Shown piece after piece: positions 40,402-45,033 of a DNA stretch of 45,033 nucleotides; position 1 is the first letter of the stretch, and every line of letters starts with the position of its first letter. The stretch is from Chloroflexota bacterium. Lineage in GTDB: Bacteria > Chloroflexota > Anaerolineae > J102. Below the pieces are notes generated by a model that made no database searches, was not told where the DNA came from, and saw only the letters and a program-made list of their open reading frames with translations. Where the stretch lies: positions 1-45,033 of the forward strand of contig JAADGC010000019.1 of the NCBI GenBank assembly GCA_013152585.1. Reading direction: 5' to 3'. A program made the position numbers and the translations under genes.

Positions 40402-42875
40402 TCTGGGGGAGAAGCGGAATTTTCCTTGTTTTCTGACGGCAGCGGATCCAGCAAAGCGATGGCCAGCACCTGCTCGATATGGCTGACGAGCTTGATGTCG
40501 AGATGGCGACGGATGTGCCGGGGAACGTCGCTGAGGTCGTTTTCGTTGCGTTGGGGAATGACGATGGTGGTGAGTCCGGCGCGATGGGCGGCGAGCAGTT
40601 TTTCTTTGAGCCCACCGATGGCGAGAACACGGCCGCGCAGGGTGATCTCACCGGTCATGCCCACGTCACGACGCACGGGTCGCTTGGTGAGGGCCGAGAT
40701 CAGGGCTGTGGCCAGCGTGATGCCGGCGGAGGGACCGTCTTTGGGGATGGCGCCTTCGGGCAAATGAATGTGGATGTCGACTTTGTCGAAGTCGAAGTCA
40801 CCAAAACCCAGTACCTCGGCATGGGAGCGGGCATAGGACAATGCCGCCTGAGCAGATTCCTGCATGATTTCGCCGAGCTGACCGGTCATGGTGAGACTGC
40901 CCTTGCCGGGCATGAGGATGACTTCGATTTGGGTGATGTCGCCGCCGGCCGGGGTCCAGGCCAGGCTGGTGGAAACGCCGACGAGATCGTCGTCTTCGAT
41001 TTTGCTTTGGATAAAACGCTGAGGGCCCAGGAAGCGGTGGATGTTGGTGGGGTTGATGCGTTTGGGGCTTTTTTTGTCTTCGGCGACGCGGCGGGCGACT
41101 TTGCGGCAAATGGTGGCCAGCCCGCGCTCGAGATTGCGTACCCCGGCTTCGTAGGTGTAGTTCTGAATGATTTCGCTGATGGCTTCGTCGCTAAAATTCA
41201 GGCCTACTTGTTCGAGTCCGTGTTCACGCAGGAGGCGGGGGATGAGAAATTGACGGGCGATGAGTGTTTTTTCGAAATCAGCATAGCCGGGGAATTCGAT
41301 CACTTCCATGCGATCGAGCAGGGCGGAGGGGATATCGTAGGGATTATTGGCGGTGGTGATGAAGAAGACTTTGCTGAGATCGTAGGGGACGTCGAGATAG
41401 TGGTCGCTGAAGGCGTAGTTCTGCTCGGGATCGAGCACCTCGAGCAGGGCGGAGGAGGGATCTCCACGGAAATCGTACCCCATTTTATCGACTTCGTCCA
41501 GCATGAAGACGGGGTTGACGACGTCGGCATTGCGCATGGTTTGGATGATGCGACCGGGCATGGCGCCGATGTAGGTGCGACGATGGCCGCGAATTTCGGC
41601 TTCGTCACGCACGCCGCCCAGCGAGATACGCACGAAAGTACGGCCCAGGGCTTCGGCAACGGATTTGCCCATGGAGGTTTTGCCGGTACCGGGTGGGCCG
41701 GCAAAGCACAAGATGGGGGTGCGCATTTTATCGGCAGCCAGTTTGCGCACGGCGATATGTTCGAGAATGCGCTCTTTGGCCTTGTCGAGGCCGTAGTGAT
41801 AGGTATCGAGCACGCGTTCGGCGGTGGCGATGTCGGTGTTGTCGACAGAGGGGTGGTTCCACGGCAGATCGAGCAACCATTCGATGTAGGTGCGCACCAC
41901 GCCGGTTTCGGGGGCCATGGCCGGCATGAGCCGCAGGCGCCTCAGTTCTTTCTCGGCCTTGTCCCGTACCACAGAGGGCATGGCGGATTCGTGGATACGC
42001 CCGTCGATTTCCCTCATGTCGTGCTGGAATTCGTCGCCTTCGCCCAATTCTTCCTGAATGGCACGGATTTGCTCGCGCAGGAAGTATTCGCGCTGGGAGT
42101 CATCTATCTGGCGCTGCACTTGTTCGTGTATCTGATTTTCGAGTTCGAGCACACCCAGTTCTTCGGCCAGAATGGTGCTGAGCCTTTGCAGGCGCTGGAC
42201 GGGATCAAGGATTTCCAGCAGTTGCTGGCGTTTGTCGAGGCTGATGCTGAGTGTAGAGGCGATAAGATCGGCCAGCCAACCGGGTTCCTCCAGGTTTACG
42301 GCGGCGACCATGGCCTCTTCGGGGATGTTTGGGTTGAGCAGCAGCACTTTTTCGTACATGGCCAGAACAGCGCGCTTGAGGATGTCGATGTTTTCGGGGA
42401 TGTCGGGGGCGTCGGCGAGAACGCGGCCACGCACGCGCAGGTACGGGCGTTCCTGCAAGACTTCGATGATCTCGACACGGTGTTCACCATGGCAAAGCAA
42501 GCTGAGGGTGGCGTCGGGGAGGCGCAACACGCGCCCGATGCTGACTGCGGTGCCGATGCTGTAGAGGTCGTCGCTGGTGGGGTACTCGATGGATTGGTCT
42601 TTTTGGCCTACGACCAGGAGGGGAGCATCTTCGTCCTGGGCGGCCTCGAGGGCGCGACGAGATAGTTCGCGGGTGATGAAGAGGGGAGCCGCCAGTCGGG
42701 GATAGATAATGGTTTCGGCGGTGGGAATGACCGGGAATTCGGAGACCTCGCCTCCCTTCTCATATGCGTCGGCGTCGTTATCGGTCGAGGACACAGGTCC
42801 CGCCAGGATGTCGCTGAAAAATGAGAATTCATTATTGATTTCTTGGTGAAGGCGTAGGAGATTTTTGGGTTGCAT
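40398..42875 (-). CDS. lon: ATP-dependent protease Lon
   Basis: 825-aa cytoplasmic AAA+ serine protease. Seen: N-terminal LON substrate domain (FPVIPTAETIIYPRLAAPLFI), coiled region (QREYFLREQIRAIQEELGEG), Walker A GPPGTGKTSMGKS and Walker B VFMLDEVDKMG, then the protease domain with catalytic Ser in KDGPSAGITLA and Lys in GLKEKLLAAHRAG. Start taken as ATG 42875 (MQPKNLL), ten bases after folC; no strong ribosome site. The longer track start reads into folC. The C-terminal tail SENKENSASPPE is short and charged. Confidence 0.96.
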   Translation of the reverse strand: MQPKNLLRLHQEINNEFSFFSDILAGPVSSTDNDADAYEKGGEVSEFPVIPTAETIIYPRLAAPLFITRELSRRALEAAQDEDAPLLVVGQKDQSIEYPTSDDLYSIGTAVSIGRVLRLPDATLSLLCHGEHRVEIIEVLQERPYLRVRGRVLADAPDIPENIDILKRAVLAMYEKVLLLNPNIPEEAMVAAVNLEEPGWLADLIASTLSISLDKRQQLLEILDPVQRLQRLSTILAEELGVLELENQIHEQVQRQIDDSQREYFLREQIRAIQEELGEGDEFQHDMREIDGRIHESAMPSVVRDKAEKELRRLRLMPAMAPETGVVRTYIEWLLDLPWNHPSVDNTDIATAERVLDTYHYGLDKAKERILEHIAVRKLAADKMRTPILCFAGPPGTGKTSMGKSVAEALGRTFVRISLGGVRDEAEIRGHRRTYIGAMPGRIIQTMRNADVVNPVFMLDEVDKMGYDFRGDPSSALLEVLDPEQNYAFSDHYLDVPYDLSKVFFITTANNPYDIPSALLDRMEVIEFPGYADFEKTLIARQFLIPRLLREHGLEQVGLNFSDEAISEIIQNYTYEAGVRNLERGLATICRKVARRVAEDKKSPKRINPTNIHRFLGPQRFIQSKIEDDDLVGVSTSLAWTPAGGDITQIEVILMPGKGSLTMTGQLGEIMQESAQAALSYARSHAEVLGFGDFDFDKVDIHIHLPEGAIPKDGPSAGITLATALISALTKRPVRRDVGMTGEITLRGRVLAIGGLKEKLLAAHRAGLTTIVIPQRNENDLSDVPRHIRRHLDIKLVSHIEQVLAIALLDPLPSENKENSASPPE

Positions 42876-42885
42876 AGGTTCGGTG

Positions 42886-44328
42886 CTAAGGATAGGTTGA
42901 ACGCGAGAATGCTGCAAGATCTGGATTTTGTTTCTGGCTTTCGAGCATGGGACTGAAGTTCCCCTGGATGGGTTCAGCGACTCGGGCCCAATCGTGGTCG
43001 GCGAAGTCGTGGGGGTTTCGGGCCAGCCAGGCTTCGCGGACGCCGGCCACAACAAAGATGGAACCGGTGACCAGGATGAGATCGTCATCTCCAGCCAGAG
43101 AAAGCGTATAATCTAAGGCCTGATCGATGTCTCTAGTAATAGAGACGAGTTTCGAGGGAACAATGTCGCGGGCGAGTTTGGCCATTGTCTCGGGATCGGC
43201 AGCGCGGGGGTGGGTGCTGCAGGTGACGACAATCTCGTCGGCGCGGTTTCCCAGGATGTGCAACATGCCATCGATATCTTTATCGGAAGAGGCTCCGAAC
43301 AGCAGAATCAAGCGTTTGTGGGGGTAGAATTCGAGGGCGGCAGCCAGGCGCTCGGCGCTCTGCCGGGTGTGAGCGCTATCGGTGAGCAGGTGGGGATGTT
43401 GGCTCAGCAGTTCCAGGCGGCCCGGCCAGTAGGTGTTGGCAAGACCACGACGCAGGGCTTCTTCGCTGATGTCGAGGCCACGACGGCGCATACTTTCGAT
43501 CAGTCCCACGGCTACGGTCGCATTGGCAGCTTGATGCAAGCCGCTGAGGGCGACGGTGAGATCCATGAAATCGACATCGGGCCCATGAACATCGATGCGC
43601 AATCCGTGCTGGTCTGCGTGGCGCACGTGGTAGTGCCATTCGCGACCGACTTGCCAGGTTTGGGCGCCGGTTTCATGGGCGACATCGTTGATGACGGCGA
43701 GGGCTTCCGGCTCCTGGGGCCCGACGATGACCGAAACGCCGGGCTTGATAATACCGGCTTTTTCGAAGGCGATGAGACTGAGGGTATGCCCCAGCAGGTC
43801 GGTGTGTTCGTAACTGAGGCTGGTGATGGCACAGGCCCGGGGATGCACAACGTTGGTGGCGTCCAGACGCCCACCCAGCCCGACTTCGAGCACACCCCAA
43901 TCTATCTGTGCCCGGGCAAAGGCCATGAAAGCCAGGGCCGTAATGATTTCGAAGGTGGTGGTGTGGGGCAGGGCTTCGGCATGGGGCCGCAGTTCGGCCC
44001 ACAGGTCGACCAGTTGCTGCCGGGGGATGAGTTCGGCATCGACGCGAATGCGCTCGCGAAAGGTGTGCATGTGAGGCGATGTGTAAATGCCAGTGCGGTA
44101 TCCGGCAGCCCGCAAGACGGATTCGGTCATGGCCGCGGTGGACCCTTTGCCCTTGCTGCCAGCAATATGAAAGGAAGGGAACTGGTCCTGCGGATTGCCA
44201 ATGCGGGCGCAAAGCTCACGCATCCGCTGTAGATTGTAAGTGTTGGCGTTGTAAGGGATCTGACGGGTGCGACTATAATCGACATGGGAAAAGATGTCGG
44301 TGAGGGTTTGGGCAAATGTCAGGGGCAT
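42886..44328 (-). CDS. folC: Folylpolyglutamate synthase / dihydrofolate synthase FolC
   Basis: 480-aa cytoplasmic ligase of the Mur family adding glutamate to folates. Seen: ATP loop HIAGSKGKGSTAAM near residue 57, TGIYTSPHMHTFRERIRV, LEVGLGGRLDATNVV, SYEHTDLLGHT, and the C-terminal ligase domain with RLILLFGASSDKDIDGML. First gene of the ten-gene leftward run; a readable promoter lies about 115 bases upstream. Slightly longer than usual, with an unstructured C-terminus (QKQNPDLAAFSRSTYP). Confidence 0.95.
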   Translation of the reverse strand: MPLTFAQTLTDIFSHVDYSRTRQIPYNANTYNLQRMRELCARIGNPQDQFPSFHIAGSKGKGSTAAMTESVLRAAGYRTGIYTSPHMHTFRERIRVDAELIPRQQLVDLWAELRPHAEALPHTTTFEIITALAFMAFARAQIDWGVLEVGLGGRLDATNVVHPRACAITSLSYEHTDLLGHTLSLIAFEKAGIIKPGVSVIVGPQEPEALAVINDVAHETGAQTWQVGREWHYHVRHADQHGLRIDVHGPDVDFMDLTVALSGLHQAANATVAVGLIESMRRRGLDISEEALRRGLANTYWPGRLELLSQHPHLLTDSAHTRQSAERLAAALEFYPHKRLILLFGASSDKDIDGMLHILGNRADEIVVTCSTHPRAADPETMAKLARDIVPSKLVSITRDIDQALDYTLSLAGDDDLILVTGSIFVVAGVREAWLARNPHDFADHDWARVAEPIQGNFSPMLESQKQNPDLAAFSRSTYP

Positions 44329-44441
44329 GTTGGCCTCGAAAGAGAGGGATCTGGTTCGTCAATGGGTGTGAGAGCGTTGGAGAAGTGAAGAGTGATCAGT
44401 CATGGCTGATACATGCTTTTTTTGTGTTAGATAGCGAAGCC

Positions 44442-44470
44442 ATTCTAGCCTAAGGCGAGGCAAAAGTAAA
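44442..44470 (-). promoter_or_regulatory. Candidate promoter of the folC-lon-ybeY-glpX run
   Basis: On the minus strand TTTACT (44470-44465), 17-bp spacer, TAGAAT (44447-44442). The -10 matches five of six and the -35 four of six. It would give a leader of about 107 nt before folC and is the only good promoter seen for this tightly packed run. Confidence 0.55.
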
Positions 44471-44484
44471 TAGCGATGATCAAA

Positions 44485-44516
44485 AACAGCCCCATCCGCG
44501 CACGGACAGGGCTGTT
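44485..44516 (-). terminator. Rho-independent terminator of the right-edge gene
   Basis: On the minus strand AACAGCCC (44516-44509), a loop holding a CCG/CGG inner pairing, and GGGCTGTT (44492-44485) followed by TTT. It lies 22 bases after the stop of the gene at 44538 and just ahead of the folC promoter. Confidence 0.85.
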
Positions 44517-44537
44517 AGAGGAGTTGAAGGGGCGAAG

Positions 44538-45033
44538 TTAGCGAATCATCAGGGGGATGAAGAGGATCTGGCCCCCGTCGCCGGGCTGCGGTTGCACGGA
44601 TACGGGCCCGAACAGGGCGCCATCGGGCACGCTTTCGATCTTGTACCAGGCGGGGGTGCGGGCGTCGATCAGGGTGTCGAGCCACTGATAGCTGGCGCCT
44701 TCAGGTCGGTTGGTGGCCGAAATCAAGCCAGAAACCGCTTTGTAGGTGCCGTTTTCAGCCGACGAGCGCCAGATGACAAAGCCGGTTTGATCGAGTTCGG
44801 ACGCTGTCTGCCATTGTACCAGATTGCCCTGGCCGGTATGGCTGGCGCTGAAATCAGCAAGCGCCACAGCGGTGGGAGCGATGTAGCCGAAGTCGGCATC
44901 CACATAATCCTCGCCCACGCCCAGGGTGTAGTCCTTGGGGGCAGTGGTGGTGCGCTGCAGACCAGGCAGGCTGGCGGGCACGTCAATCTGATAAGTGCCT
45001 GAGGGCAGGCTGCCCACGGTGTAGGCACCGTTT
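44538..45033 (-). CDS. C-terminal part of a secreted beta-domain (SdrD-B-like) protein, 5' end off window
   Basis: 165 codons, open to the window edge; the track's GTG at 45017 is only an internal codon because NGAYTVG continues upstream in frame. Seen: the end of a prealbumin/SdrD-B-like repeat (GAYTVGSLPSGTYQIDVPASL... LGVGEDYVDADFGYIAP) followed by a fibronectin-like module (LVQWQTASELDQTGFVIWRSSAENGTYKAV... ASYQWLDT) and a short hydrophobic end ILFIPLMIR. These are features of large exported or surface proteins. The complete protein and its anchoring cannot be judged here. Confidence 0.85.
   Translation of the reverse strand, partial: NGAYTVGSLPSGTYQIDVPASLPGLQRTTTAPKDYTLGVGEDYVDADFGYIAPTAVALADFSASHTGQGNLVQWQTASELDQTGFVIWRSSAENGTYKAVSGLISATNRPEGASYQWLDTLIDARTPAWYKIESVPDGALFGPVSVQPQPGDGGQILFIPLMIR

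Noticed and set aside
40479-42665. 728-aa plus-strand ORF opposite lon
   Set aside because: It lies wholly antisense to lon, which shows Walker and protease motifs; long antisense frames are expected at this GC content and the protein has no family pattern.

Overview
The window looks like a chromosomal segment of a Chloroflexota bacterium, probably of the Anaerolineae/Caldilineae type. This is inferred, without any database search, from several signs: extracytoplasmic proteins with long Thr/Pro linkers (TPTxTPT), lipoprotein and Tat-lipoprotein exports, a cyclic-nucleotide-binding multidomain protein with an outside tail, degenerate TGTCAxxCTGAGTG-type intergenic repeats, and a high-GC housekeeping set. 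No rRNA, tRNA, CRISPR array, integrase or transposase was recognised.

Region 1 (1-11.4 kb) is a carbohydrate locus built around a divergent control region. Leftward run a LacI regulator, a Tat-exported lipoprotein solute-binding protein, two MalF/MalG-type permeases, a Cys-type sulfatase without a signal peptide, and (after a 404-bp gap) the anaerobic sulfatase maturase that would activate it. No transporter ATPase is present. Rightward run a SorC-type regulator, an FGGY sugar kinase and an aldo/keto reductase, with overlapping ends. The simplest reading is import of a sulfated sugar or polyol, desulfation in the cytoplasm, then reduction/phosphorylation. Both promoters are readable and each carries its own inverted-repeat operator candidates.

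Region 2 (11.9-16 kb) is a rightward lipid cluster: DegV (FakB-like), PlsX, FabF and a membrane NERD-domain protein, closed by a bidirectional terminator. Region 3 (16-25 kb, leftward) holds a protein with four CNB domains, a membrane helix, a Thr/Pro stalk and an outside domain. Upstream of it lies a four-gene run (second DegV, subtilisin-like protease, TPR/lytic transglycosylase lipoprotein, CoaX) ending in a pair of tandem palindromes.

Region 4 (25.1-27.7 kb) is the most unusual: a PIN-toxin/RHH-antitoxin pair sits between two 147-bp direct repeats. One repeat is the true 3' end of an M1-family peptidase gene. The other is a detached copy of that 3' end whose five differences are all synonymous third-position changes. 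The toxin promoter, a palindromic operator inside it and an apparently leaderless start can be read directly.

Region 5 (27.8-31.1 kb, rightward) has a metallophosphoesterase, a potential three-way-junction RNA element, a YhhQ-type queuosine-precursor transporter and a nucleoside hydrolase. Region 6 (44.3-31.2 kb, leftward) is a compact ten-gene run: folC, lon, an unknown membrane-anchored protein, an AlbA_2/HATPase regulator, yqeY, a 7TM-HD phosphodiesterase, ybeY, diacylglycerol kinase, a SulP-STAS-rhodanese fusion and glpX. It starts from one readable promoter. The right edge holds the C-terminus of a secreted repeat-domain protein with a clear terminator.
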